Below are positions 1-7,713 of a stretch of DNA of 64,000 nucleotides, piece after piece. The stretch comes from Owenweeksia sp963758205 (GTDB lineage: Bacteria > Bacteroidota > Bacteroidia > Flavobacteriales > Schleiferiaceae). Where the stretch lies: the NCBI GenBank assembly GCA_963758205.1, contig CAVWUM010000002.1, forward strand, positions 868,001 to 932,000, written 5' to 3'. The translations under genes were made by a program, and so were the position numbers. Positions within the stretch are counted from its first letter, which is position 1. The number at the start of each line of letters is the position of its first letter. The notes under the pieces are model-generated. The model was not told the DNA's origin. It was given only the letters and a program-made list of their open reading frames with translations, and ran no database searches.

Positions 1-690
1 CTCTTTGGAGATGTGTACTCTATAATCAAGGTAAGCAGGGAGGTTGCGGCCCGTTTTACCCAAAATCTCATCGTTTACAATTACCACCGTGGCACCGGCA
101 GGACCCATATTTTTTTGAGCACCGGCATATATCAGGTCAAAGTCCTCAACATTTACCCTGCGGCTCATAATGTCTGATGACATATCGCAAACCATCAGGT
201 TATCGGTTTTGGGGAATTCTTTGATTTGGGTTCCGTAAATGGTATTGTTAGAGGTGCAATGGAAATAATCCATTCCACTTGGGATATCCATACCCTTAGG
301 GATGTAATTGTAGTTTTTATCTTTAGAGCTAGCCACAACTGTTACATCTCCCCATCGCTGAGCCTCTTTAATGGCTTTATTGGCCCAGGTACCGGTGTCT
401 AAATAAGCCGCTTTTCCTCCTTCATTTTTCATCAGGTTCATAGCTACCATTACAAACTCAAGGCTGGCACCACCCTGCAAAAACAGCACTGAGTAGCCCG
501 AAGGCACATTCATAAGCTCTTTTACCAGAGCAATGGCTTTATCCATTACAGCAACAAAGTTTTTACTGCGGTGGCTTATTTCAAGAAGTGAAAGATTGAG
601 GCCATCAAAGTTTACTACTGCTTCTGAGGCTTTGCGTAATACTTCGGGTGGCAAAATGCAGGGACCTGCGGAAAAATTATGTGTCTTCAT
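1..690 (-). CDS. serC: Phosphoserine aminotransferase, N-terminal part (cut by window edge)
   Basis: PLP-dependent enzyme that converts 3-phosphohydroxypyruvate and glutamate to phosphoserine in serine synthesis; also used in pyridoxal phosphate synthesis. Only the first 230 residues are inside the window; the C-terminus lies beyond base 1. The N-terminus MKTHNFSAGPCILP is the SerC signature, and FLQGGASLEF plus the PLP-lysine region YAGAQKNMGPAGATVV are both visible. The ATG at 690 is chosen because FSAGP sits at the very start in the family and a TACTTTTG promoter -7 motif (723-730, minus strand) lies just upstream. It is transcribed away from the toxin-antitoxin pair that follows. The family call is certain; completeness cannot be judged. 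Confidence 0.95.
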   Translation of the reverse strand, partial: MKTHNFSAGPCILPPEVLRKASEAVVNFDGLNLSLLEISHRSKNFVAVMDKAIALVKELMNVPSGYSVLFLQGGASLEFVMVAMNLMKNEGGKAAYLDTGTWANKAIKEAQRWGDVTVVASSKDKNYNYIPKGMDIPSGMDYFHCTSNNTIYGTQIKEFPKTDNLMVCDMSSDIMSRRVNVEDFDLIYAGAQKNMGPAGATVVIVNDEILGKTGRNLPAYLDYRVHISKE

Positions 691-722
691 ACTTGGTTGT
701 AAGGTATTTTCTAAAATGATTT

Positions 723-730
723 CAAAAGTA
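723..730 (-). promoter_or_regulatory. Putative serC promoter -7 element
   Basis: On the minus strand this reads TACTTTTG, matching the Bacteroidota consensus TAnnTTTG, about 33 bases upstream of the serC start. No exact TTG is found 19 bases further upstream, so only the -7 half is supported. Confidence 0.5.
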
Positions 731-848
731 AAAATTTACTGATGGAAAGGCAGTTAAGAGGGGGTTAATGTTGGATGGTAGAGAATTATTAGTTCAGGGA
801 TGTCATTATTAACCTTAAAGGTAAAATGGGGTAAGTATGTTTATTTGC

Positions 849-1163
849 CTAATGATCTTTTCTTAAAAATTTAAGGAGCTTCCCGGGGTCTTGCCGGTTA
901 TCCCAAAAACCAGTAATAACTATATCTGAATTACGGATCTGGTAAAGAATAGAGAAGTGTTGTAATGATATGGCTCTGGTATCCTTAAAATTGGTTTTAT
1001 GACCCATCTTGGGTTGAGTCTTCAACCATTTAAGTTTTGTGGAAATAGCAAGATTTAATTTTTGGGAATGAGTAGTACTGCCGTTTCGCTCATTCCAATA
1101 CGCAAAAACCTTATCTCTTTGTTTTACGGCTGTGGTAGTCCAGTAAATTTTCAGTTCATCCAT
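849..1163 (-). CDS. RelE/ParE-family toxin
   Basis: A 104-residue protein with the length and order of RelE/ParE toxins: N-terminal WTTTAVKQRDKVFAYW helix, a central GH-TNFKDTRAISLQHFSILYQI strand region, and a C-terminal VITGFWDNRQDPGKLL segment. Such toxins cleave mRNA on the ribosome (RelE) or inhibit gyrase (ParE); the sequence does not say which. Its start overlaps the end of the upstream antitoxin gene by 13 bases, as is usual for co-translated type II pairs. The pair sits between serC and a conserved ferredoxin/acyl-CoA reductase region, so it is probably an accessory insertion. The family call is good; the target is unknown. Confidence 0.85.
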   Translation of the reverse strand: MDELKIYWTTTAVKQRDKVFAYWNERNGSTTHSQKLNLAISTKLKWLKTQPKMGHKTNFKDTRAISLQHFSILYQIRNSDIVITGFWDNRQDPGKLLKFLRKDH

Positions 1164-1384
1164 TCAGAATCAGATTTACTCAAATCAGACTCTGAAATCA
1201 AATGGCCTTTTTCAATGTCCATTTCACTCATTAGCAACATCTCTATCTGCTCCTTTGAAAGCTCCAATACATCATCCTTTTGTGTTGAAGTCAAAATACC
1301 TTCTATGGCAGCCAATAGCTTTTCATTTTTGGTAAGATGTATTTGATCGATCAATCGGTTTCTGAGATTATCCAAAGTGGTCAT
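1151..1384 (-). CDS. Antitoxin partner of the RelE/ParE toxin
   Basis: A 77-residue acidic protein directly upstream of, and overlapping, the toxin gene. The N-terminal half is helical; the middle carries the pattern LSKEQIEMLLMSEMDIEKG, common in Bacteroidota antitoxins next to RelE/ParE toxins. The C-terminus is short, polar and serine/aspartate-rich (SESDLSKSDSEW), suiting a disordered toxin-wrapping tail. No clear DNA-binding fold can be named by eye, so autoregulation is inferred from the family. It is the first gene of the pair and starts at the ATG at 1384. Confidence 0.75.
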   Translation of the reverse strand: MTTLDNLRNRLIDQIHLTKNEKLLAAIEGILTSTQKDDVLELSKEQIEMLLMSEMDIEKGHLISESDLSKSDSEWMN

Positions 1385-1437
1385 ACGCTAAATTTTTATA
1401 AATATCGCTAATCTTTCAGGTCTTCCCAAGCGAATTA

Positions 1438-2343
1438 CTACCCCCCATCCTGCTCACTTCCACTTGCCGGCTTCTTGCCAGGCAAATCGGTAGGCTTATC
1501 TGGCGGAATGATTTTTACGTTTTGGCCGCTATTGAATTTCACTTGCGTTTCCAGGTTCCACCAATCGTCTTTCCACACCAGCCCGTCATAGCTCATATCC
1601 GGCCCGTACATGCGGTACACCCCTTTTAATTTATCATCAGGTGGAGAAAGGTGATCCATTACAATCATTTCCTTTTCTTCATTCCAGCGTACAGAAGCTG
1701 CGTATTTGCCCCCATAACTTAGTATAAGCCGCATGGGTGGCTTACGCAGGGTTTTATCCATAAAGTGATCAACCTTAAAAATGCGGGCACCAAATTTTGG
1801 CCGGCCGCGGCCATCCACTTCAATTACATCAATAATTTTCTGATTGATATGCCCACCCGGAGCAAAACCCAATATGGTGTAAACCATGTTACGCCCCTTC
1901 TTTACAGGGATGAGCTTATAATAAATGGCTCCATACCATTCATTTGATTTCAGGATTTTGAATTCCGGTTGACTGATATCTGCGGATGCATCTTCAAGAC
2001 GCGTTACTACTATCCCCCTGCGGGTATTGGCGGCCACCAGCCCAAAGCGCTGATATTTATACGTGCTATCCGGCATCTGCCAGGTAAATATGCGCAGTTC
2101 ATCTTCTGCCGTAAGGCGGACCATATTGGTAACTGAGGTAAGTGCATCATTAAAGCCCTTTTCAGTGGCTATGTATTCCTCAAGTTTTTCCAGAAAGTTT
2201 TTATTGGCCTGCTTCCTCTCCTTAAATTCAGGGTGTACAAGAATTTGCTTCCCTGTTTCTGCCAGCATTTTTTCAATATCAGTAGCTTGGCTAAAACCGA
2301 AAACTGAAGTAATCAGAAATACTGATAGTATGTAATATCTCAT
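1438..2343 (-). CDS. Secreted protein of unknown function
   Basis: The ATG at 2343 gives a 301-residue protein with a clear signal peptide (MRYYILSVFLITSVFGFSQA). A longer reading frame upstream runs into the ferredoxin gene and lacks a signal, so it was rejected. The mature part has helices, then a strand-rich segment with LRIFTWQMPDSTYKYQRFG and a tail ending in proline/lysine-rich KPTDLPGKKPASGSEQDGG. No catalytic motif or T9SS sorting tail is seen. It follows the ferredoxin gene by 38 bases on the same strand and is probably co-transcribed with it. Function is unknown; it may act in the periplasm or at the cell surface. Confidence 0.8.
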   Translation of the reverse strand: MRYYILSVFLITSVFGFSQATDIEKMLAETGKQILVHPEFKERKQANKNFLEKLEEYIATEKGFNDALTSVTNMVRLTAEDELRIFTWQMPDSTYKYQRFGLVAANTRRGIVVTRLEDASADISQPEFKILKSNEWYGAIYYKLIPVKKGRNMVYTILGFAPGGHINQKIIDVIEVDGRGRPKFGARIFKVDHFMDKTLRKPPMRLILSYGGKYAASVRWNEEKEMIVMDHLSPPDDKLKGVYRMYGPDMSYDGLVWKDDWWNLETQVKFNSGQNVKIIPPDKPTDLPGKKPASGSEQDGG

Positions 2344-2381
2344 TGGGCTGAAACGGAGAAAATGCTGTGCCAGTATAAAAG

Positions 2382-2729
2382 CTACACGTGCAAAAACTCC
2401 TTTTTCTTTAGAAGTTCCTCCTTGCTTTCCACATTGTCTTCGTCCGGCACACAGCAATCTACAGGGCATACTTCAGCACACTGTGGCTCTTCGTGAAATC
2501 CAACACACTCGGTACATTTATCGGTAACTATAAAATATACATCATAATCCACAGGCTCCTGGGGCTCGTCAGCATCATAGGTTCCACCGCTTTTGGGCAC
2601 TACTTTCCCCTTCAGTCCGGTGCCTTCGCTAAAGCGCCACTCCTGGGCTCCTTCATAAATTGCATTATTGGGACACTCGGGCTCGCAGGCCCCGCAATTA
2701 ATACATTCATCTGTTATCTTAATAGCCAT
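2382..2729 (-). CDS. 2[4Fe-4S] dicluster ferredoxin
   Basis: A 115-residue electron carrier. Cluster I ligands are C9, C12, C15 and C19 (CINCGACEPEC). Cluster II uses C72, C75, C84 and C88, with an 8-residue gap between the second and third cysteines, the layout of Allochromatium-type ferredoxins. A roughly 40-residue insert separates the two motifs, and the C-terminus is a charged helix (KEELLKKKEF). It is divergent from a LuxC-like acyl-CoA reductase and shares a compact promoter region with it, so it could donate electrons to a linked redox reaction; that partnership is inference. The ferredoxin fold itself is clear. Confidence 0.95.
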   Translation of the reverse strand: MAIKITDECINCGACEPECPNNAIYEGAQEWRFSEGTGLKGKVVPKSGGTYDADEPQEPVDYDVYFIVTDKCTECVGFHEEPQCAEVCPVDCCVPDEDNVESKEELLKKKEFLHV

Positions 2730-2739
2730 ATTTGATTCT

Positions 2740-2757
2740 TACTTTTGCGCAAATTTA
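2740..2757. promoter_or_regulatory. Overlapping face-to-face promoter elements
   Basis: Plus strand TACTTTTG (2740-2747) fits the -7 element for the acyl-CoA reductase gene, and minus strand TAAATTTG (2750-2757) fits the -7 element for the ferredoxin gene. They are two bases apart, so polymerases at the two promoters would cover the same DNA. Neither has an exact -33 TTG. Confidence 0.5.
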
Positions 2758-2773
2758 ATAAATAGATAGGGGT

Positions 2774-3844
2774 ATGTTGGATGTGGCCGCGCGGATTTCG
2801 GCATTTGAAAAACTGGGAAGATTTATAGGCCAATACAAGGCGGAAAGCGATGATGAAGATCTAAAAAAGCTAAACTCCTTTTTTCTTGAAAACTTCAGAA
2901 CGGTAATTCAGCAGGCCGGTATTTACAACAATTGGTTTACCCTGCCTAATGCGCAGTTTGCCATGGCGCAATGGAGCCAGGCGCTTTCGCGCGAAAACCT
3001 TGAAGAATGGGTGGGTAAATATTCGCCTGACCATTTTGAAAATGACGGAAGTAAAACCATAGCCATAATAATGGCGGGAAATATTCCTATGGTTGGTTTT
3101 CACGATTTTCTTTCGGTGTTACTATCGGGCCACAAAGTGCTGGCCAAGCCTTCTACTGATGATGACAAGCTAATACCCTTTTTGGCCCAGGTACTGGTGG
3201 CTATTGAAAGAGATTTTGCAGAGCGTATAGAATTTGCCACCGGCCAGCTGAAAGCATTTGATGCTGTAATTGCCACAGGTAGCAATAACTCTTCCCGCTA
3301 CTTTGATTATTACTTCGATAAATACCCCAATGTAATCCGCAAAAATCGTTCATCAGTTGCTGTGCTTACCGGAGATGAAACAGAAGACGACCTGAAAAAA
3401 CTGGGACACGATGTATTTACCTATTTCGGTTTGGGGTGCCGTAGTATTTCTAAACTCTATCTGCCGGAAGGCTTTGACAAAGACCGGATTTTTAAAGCAT
3501 TTTTTGATTTTAATGAGGTTATAAACAACAATAAGTACGGTAATAATTTTGACTACAACCGTGCTATTTACCTTTTGGAGCAGCAGCAATTTTTAGAAAA
3601 TGGTTTTGTGATATTAAAGGAGAATGAAGCCCTACATGCCCCGGCTGCTGTGGTTTACACAGAAAATTATACTTCTATTGAAGAACTAAATAATAAGCTG
3701 GAAAACCTTGAACCGGAATTGCAGTGCATTGCTTCTGACTCAGAAAAAGTGAAGAACCGAATTCCGCTTGGCACCACACAAATGCCAGCCCTTTGGGATT
3801 ATGCTGATAAAGTGGACACTATCCGATTTTTACGTACCGTTTAG
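2774..3844 (+). CDS. Acyl-CoA reductase, LuxC family
   Basis: A 356-residue member of the LuxC/aldehyde dehydrogenase superfamily, which reduces acyl-CoA or acyl groups to aldehydes with NADPH. Visible landmarks are IIMAGNIPMVGFHDFLSVLLSG near residues 98-119 (nucleotide-binding region), ATGSNNSSRYF, IRKNRSSVAVLTG, and the likely catalytic cysteine C222 in YFGLGCRSISKLYLP. It is shorter than bioluminescence LuxC (about 480 residues), as is usual for Bacteroidota homologues. No luciferase genes are nearby, so a light-emission role is unlikely. It may serve lipid or aldehyde metabolism. The gene is divergent from the ferredoxin with 44 bases between starts. Confidence 0.88.
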   Translation: MLDVAARISAFEKLGRFIGQYKAESDDEDLKKLNSFFLENFRTVIQQAGIYNNWFTLPNAQFAMAQWSQALSRENLEEWVGKYSPDHFENDGSKTIAIIMAGNIPMVGFHDFLSVLLSGHKVLAKPSTDDDKLIPFLAQVLVAIERDFAERIEFATGQLKAFDAVIATGSNNSSRYFDYYFDKYPNVIRKNRSSVAVLTGDETEDDLKKLGHDVFTYFGLGCRSISKLYLPEGFDKDRIFKAFFDFNEVINNNKYGNNFDYNRAIYLLEQQQFLENGFVILKENEALHAPAAVVYTENYTSIEELNNKLENLEPELQCIASDSEKVKNRIPLGTTQMPALWDYADKVDTIRFLRTV

Positions 3845-3945
3845 CTCTATGTTGAAGGCTGTATATTTGACCGATTTTTAAAAAAGCTGTGTATTTACGC
3901 TCAAAGTAATACACTATCGCCCCGGCCGAAATTATTGACATACGC

Positions 3946-4797
3946 ATGAAAATTATTCGTTTCCTTAAATCAAAAACCTTTTGGGCCAACCTGCTGGTAG
4001 CCGTTATTGCGTGCGCACTTATTTTTTGGGGCGTTAATGCCTGGCTAAGCAGTTATACCCGCCATGGTGAAAATGTGAAGGTGCCACCTTTGGCCAGGTT
4101 ATCGTATGAGGAGGCCGTAAAAAAACTTCAAGCTCAGGATCTTGAAGTAGAGATACTGGATACTTCGGAGTTTAATGCCAATTACCCGCGCAGCAGTATT
4201 ATTGATCAATATCCAGAAGCCGGATCGCTGGTAAAGCAGGGCCGGGTAATAAAACTTACCATCAACCCCGATAAGCCACGTAAAATTGAAATGCCTATGA
4301 TGCTTGAAAAAACCAAGCGCAGGGCGATATACGATCTGGAATCAAAAGGCTTTGTGGTGGGCGAGCTCACCTACGTACCTTATATAGGTAAGGATGTGGT
4401 GGTGGATGTAAAAGTGAAAGGCCGCTCCGTAAAAGAGCGCGAAAAATTTGATAAGGGTACCGTGGTGGAACTGGTATTGGGCCAGGGACTTGGAGATACG
4501 CGTATTACTATGCCCTACCTCCGCTTCCTAACCTTAGAAAAAGCAACTGCAAAAATACAGGCTGCCTCTCTAAACCTTGGTTCCGTTGGTTATGATCCCG
4601 ATATTAAAGATACCTCTATAGCGCTGGTGTATAAGCAATATCCCAATCCGGGCCTTAAGCCTAATGTAAACATCGGAGCCGAAGTAGACATTTGGCTAAC
4701 GGATGACTATACCAAAATACCTAATGACTCGTTACAGTACACCCAGCTCCAAAATGCAGATACTACCCTGGTAAGAAATGATACAACGGCACCTTAA
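3946..4797 (+). CDS. PASTA-domain membrane protein
   Basis: A 283-residue protein with one N-terminal membrane segment (about residues 12-34) and three extracytoplasmic PASTA repeats (about 44-112, 113-182 and 187-255). Each repeat has the typical start (VKVPPLARLSYEEAVKKL, IEMPMMLEKTKRRAIYDL, ITMPYLRFLTLEKATAKI) and ending of the 'Q-P-x-P-G' type (IIDQYPEAGSLV, VYKQYPNPG). PASTA repeats bind peptidoglycan fragments or beta-lactams in other proteins. There is no kinase or transpeptidase domain here, which is the common form in Bacteroidota. The stop codon overlaps the next gene start by 20 bases, so the two are translationally linked. Confidence 0.92.
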   Translation: MKIIRFLKSKTFWANLLVAVIACALIFWGVNAWLSSYTRHGENVKVPPLARLSYEEAVKKLQAQDLEVEILDTSEFNANYPRSSIIDQYPEAGSLVKQGRVIKLTINPDKPRKIEMPMMLEKTKRRAIYDLESKGFVVGELTYVPYIGKDVVVDVKVKGRSVKEREKFDKGTVVELVLGQGLGDTRITMPYLRFLTLEKATAKIQAASLNLGSVGYDPDIKDTSIALVYKQYPNPGLKPNVNIGAEVDIWLTDDYTKIPNDSLQYTQLQNADTTLVRNDTTAP

Positions 4798-6613
4798 TAT
4801 CCTCTTTGTTTTTGGTTTTATTTTCCTTGCGGGAAATGTTTTTGCGCAACCCGTGGAAGAACTTGGCCCGGTAACGGCTCGTCCGCAAACCCACACTCCC
4901 GCCAAGGTTAAAAAGAAGACCACGGCCAGTGTAAGCCTTCCCTTTTTTGATGATTTCAGCTATGATCAGCATTACCCGGATACGGCACTTTGGGAAGATG
5001 CAAATGTGTATATCAACCAAACCTACGGTGTAGCCCCTCCCACCCTTGGTGTAGCTACTTTTGATGGGCTCAATAAAGACGGGCTGGCTTATGATCTCAG
5101 CCGCATCAGTACGGATAGTGCCGATATCCTTACCTCACGGGCTATTGACCTCAGTAATACAATTGACTCTACCTACCTTTCCTTTTTTTGGCAGGCAGGC
5201 GGTAATGGCGAGCAGCCCGAACCCATTGACTCTTTTAACCTCAAATTTTACAGCCCGCAAACCCAAACCTGGAACAGGGTATGGGGTGTGTTTGGGGTGA
5301 GCTCTACTGATTTTGAACAGGTAATGGTACCCGTAGTAAAGCCTCAGCATTTACGCGATGGCTTTAAATTCAGGTTTACCGCCTACGGTGCGCAGGCCGG
5401 TGCTTTTGACACCTGGAATATTGATTATGTGCGGTTGGCAGATCAAAGAAGAAGAACTGACACAGCCTTTACGGAGCCGGCATTTACCAGGCCCCATCCT
5501 TCTTTAATTAGCGATTTTGAAGCCGTGCCGTGGTTTCACTACAGCTCCATCGGTATTCAAAATGTATCTACATTTTTTCTGCACTACCAAAGAAATGTGG
5601 CTCTCGGAAATAACATGAACCTGAACCTGTGTATTTACCAGATTTCAGCTTTTGGAAATGTACTGTCTTCGGACAATCAAGGAGACGCTACAAAAGATAA
5701 CAGCCATAATGACAATGTAGAAACGCTTTATGATTGTGCCATTAATCCTTTTCCCTTACCAAGCCCTCCTACTGCTGAGTTTGAGATAAAAGCCATTTCC
5801 ACCTATGCTGGTTTTTCTAATGCAACCAAAGGGCCTAATGATTCCATAGTTCGCAATCAGGTTTTTAAAAATTACTATGCCTTAGATGATGGCTCTGCCG
5901 AAAGAGCTTACCAGGTACGCGATAACCGCGGGGGATTCGTAATCTCCAAATATGATATAGCTGAGGCCGACAGCCTGTTAGGCTTGTACCTGTACTTTTT
6001 GCCCTCTCAATATGATGTAGAAGAAAATGAATTTTCCATAGTGATCTATGAAAATAATAACGACCTACCGGGTAACCTCATTTATGAAACCGATTCGCTT
6101 TATCAGCCACGTTATACTTCCACCAACTTTATGCTGCCCTACCAACTTGATAAGCCCGTATGGGTAACCGGGCCTGTGTTTATTGGTGTTCGCCAAAAGA
6201 GCAATGTGCGCCTACCTATCGGTTTTGATGTAAATACCACTAAAACTACTAAAACCTATTTTGGTACTATTTCAAATTTGTTTGAGTCTTTTCAGGAAGG
6301 TAACTTGATGATGCGCCCTTATCTGCGCTACCAGCCATTTGATATCAGTGTAGTCGAGTTGAAACCAGAAGCACTGGAGATGGACATTTACCCCAACCCC
6401 GCCAATGATTATATCCGCATAGGAACTACTGAGGAAACAAAAAATCTGACCTACACCATTACAAACCTCTCCGGCCAGGTAATACAGTCCGGGCAGGTTG
6501 AGGATGAATTAAAGTTTTCTCAACGAATGATTTCAGGTGTGTACTTTCTTCGCATTGAAGACCCCTCAGGTAAAAAAGCCCCGGTGGTAAAAAAGATTTT
6601 GGTGAAGCGCTGA
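4778..6613 (+). CDS. T9SS cargo protein with type A sorting domain
   Basis: A 611-residue secreted protein. It begins with a signal peptide (cleavage likely after NVFA), has a beta-rich body with LPFFDDFSYD near the start and repeated D/N-rich loops, and ends with a roughly 80-residue type A sorting tail (LEMDIYPNPANDYIRIG ... SGVYFLRIEDPSG ... VVKKILVKR). This tail directs export by the type IX secretion system, whose PorU/PorV components are encoded at 34.7-39.9 kb. Its start codon lies inside the 3' end of the PASTA gene and its stop overlaps the rluA-family start by one base, so three genes form one operon. The biochemical role of the body is unknown. Confidence 0.9.
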   Translation: MIQRHLNILFVFGFIFLAGNVFAQPVEELGPVTARPQTHTPAKVKKKTTASVSLPFFDDFSYDQHYPDTALWEDANVYINQTYGVAPPTLGVATFDGLNKDGLAYDLSRISTDSADILTSRAIDLSNTIDSTYLSFFWQAGGNGEQPEPIDSFNLKFYSPQTQTWNRVWGVFGVSSTDFEQVMVPVVKPQHLRDGFKFRFTAYGAQAGAFDTWNIDYVRLADQRRRTDTAFTEPAFTRPHPSLISDFEAVPWFHYSSIGIQNVSTFFLHYQRNVALGNNMNLNLCIYQISAFGNVLSSDNQGDATKDNSHNDNVETLYDCAINPFPLPSPPTAEFEIKAISTYAGFSNATKGPNDSIVRNQVFKNYYALDDGSAERAYQVRDNRGGFVISKYDIAEADSLLGLYLYFLPSQYDVEENEFSIVIYENNNDLPGNLIYETDSLYQPRYTSTNFMLPYQLDKPVWVTGPVFIGVRQKSNVRLPIGFDVNTTKTTKTYFGTISNLFESFQEGNLMMRPYLRYQPFDISVVELKPEALEMDIYPNPANDYIRIGTTEETKNLTYTITNLSGQVIQSGQVEDELKFSQRMISGVYFLRIEDPSGKKAPVVKKILVKR

Positions 6614-7653
6614 TGAGGGAAGAAAATGAAAATCCTGAGGAGGAGCAGGATAATGAAGAGCTTTTTGAGCATCACCGCTTTGTAGCCGATAAAGGCCAAA
6701 AACCGCTCAGGGCTGATAAATTTCTCAATAACCTGCTCCGTAATACTTCGCGAAATAAAATACAGCAGGCCTCAGAAGCGGGTAATATCCATGTAAATGG
6801 TAAGGCTATAAAGAGCAACTATAAGATTAAGCCCGGTGATGTGGTGCAAATTGTATTGGCCTATCCACCGCGCGAAATTGAACTGATTCCACAAAACATT
6901 CCGTTACACATACACTATGAAGATGATGACGTGATTGTGCTGAACAAGCAGCCGGGCATAGTGGTGCATCCCGGTTACGGAAATTATAGTGGCACTTTGG
7001 TAAACGGACTTATCTACCACTTTAAAAACCTTCCGGGGATGGATGAAACCCGGCCAGGGCTGGTGCATAGATTAGACCGTGATACCAGCGGAATTATGGT
7101 GATTGCCAAAAATGAATTTTCAATGGCTCACCTGGCCAAACAGTTTTTTGACAGGACCACCAAACGCACCTACCAGGCCCTTGTGTGGGGGGATGTTAAA
7201 GATGATGAGGGAACCATAATTGGTAATATTGGCCGAAGCAAGAGGGATCGTAAGGTTTTTACTGTATATGAGGATGAGGAAGATGAAGGCAAACATGCAG
7301 TAACGCATTACAAGGTTTTAAAGCGTTTGGGGTACACCACTTTGGTGGAATGCCGCCTGGAAACCGGCCGCACACACCAGATCCGTGTGCACATGAAGCA
7401 CATTGGCCACACCCTGTTTAATGATAAAGAATATGGCGGTGACGGAATTTTAAAGGGCACCACCTTTACCAAATACAAGCAGTTTGTACAAAACTGCTTT
7501 GAGGTTTGCCCACGCCAGGCTCTGCACGCCAAAACACTTGGGTTTACCCATCCTAAAACAGGTGAGTTTATGAGTTTTGATTCGGAATTGCCGGACGATA
7601 TGGCAGCCCTGATCGATAAATGGGAGAACTACGCCAAACACAAAGCGGAGTAG
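6613..7653 (+). CDS. RluA-family pseudouridine synthase
   Basis: A 346-residue RNA-modifying enzyme that isomerises uridine to pseudouridine, most likely in 23S rRNA (RluD-like). An N-terminal S4 RNA-binding domain spans about residues 32-85 (LRADKFLNNLLRNTSRNKIQ ... VNGKAIKSNYKIKPGD). The catalytic domain carries VHRLDRDTSG with catalytic D155, then CRLETGRTHQIRVHMKHIGH. An acidic N-terminal stretch of about 20 residues (EENENPEEEQDNEE) precedes the S4 domain. The ATG overlaps the previous stop in TGATG. The exact rRNA position modified cannot be told from sequence alone. Confidence 0.95.
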   Translation: MREENENPEEEQDNEELFEHHRFVADKGQKPLRADKFLNNLLRNTSRNKIQQASEAGNIHVNGKAIKSNYKIKPGDVVQIVLAYPPREIELIPQNIPLHIHYEDDDVIVLNKQPGIVVHPGYGNYSGTLVNGLIYHFKNLPGMDETRPGLVHRLDRDTSGIMVIAKNEFSMAHLAKQFFDRTTKRTYQALVWGDVKDDEGTIIGNIGRSKRDRKVFTVYEDEEDEGKHAVTHYKVLKRLGYTTLVECRLETGRTHQIRVHMKHIGHTLFNDKEYGGDGILKGTTFTKYKQFVQNCFEVCPRQALHAKTLGFTHPKTGEFMSFDSELPDDMAALIDKWENYAKHKAE

Positions 7654-7659
7654 GGCTTT

Positions 7660-7699
7660 GTTACAACGGTTACAAAATCTCTCGCACGGAATTTGTAAC
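7660..7699. promoter_or_regulatory. Three GTTACAA half-sites upstream of the peroxidase gene
   Basis: GTTACAA occurs directly at 7660-7666 and as the perfect inverted pair GTTACAAA (7669-7676) / TTTGTAAC (7692-7699), ending 14 bases before the cytochrome c peroxidase ATG. The layout suits an operator, but the regulator is unknown. Confidence 0.45.
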
Positions 7700-7713
7700 A
7701 TTGTTTATACGTT

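Noticed and set aside
2344..2469. Longer start for the secreted protein after the ferredoxin
   Set aside because: It overlaps the ferredoxin gene and removes the N-terminal signal peptide.
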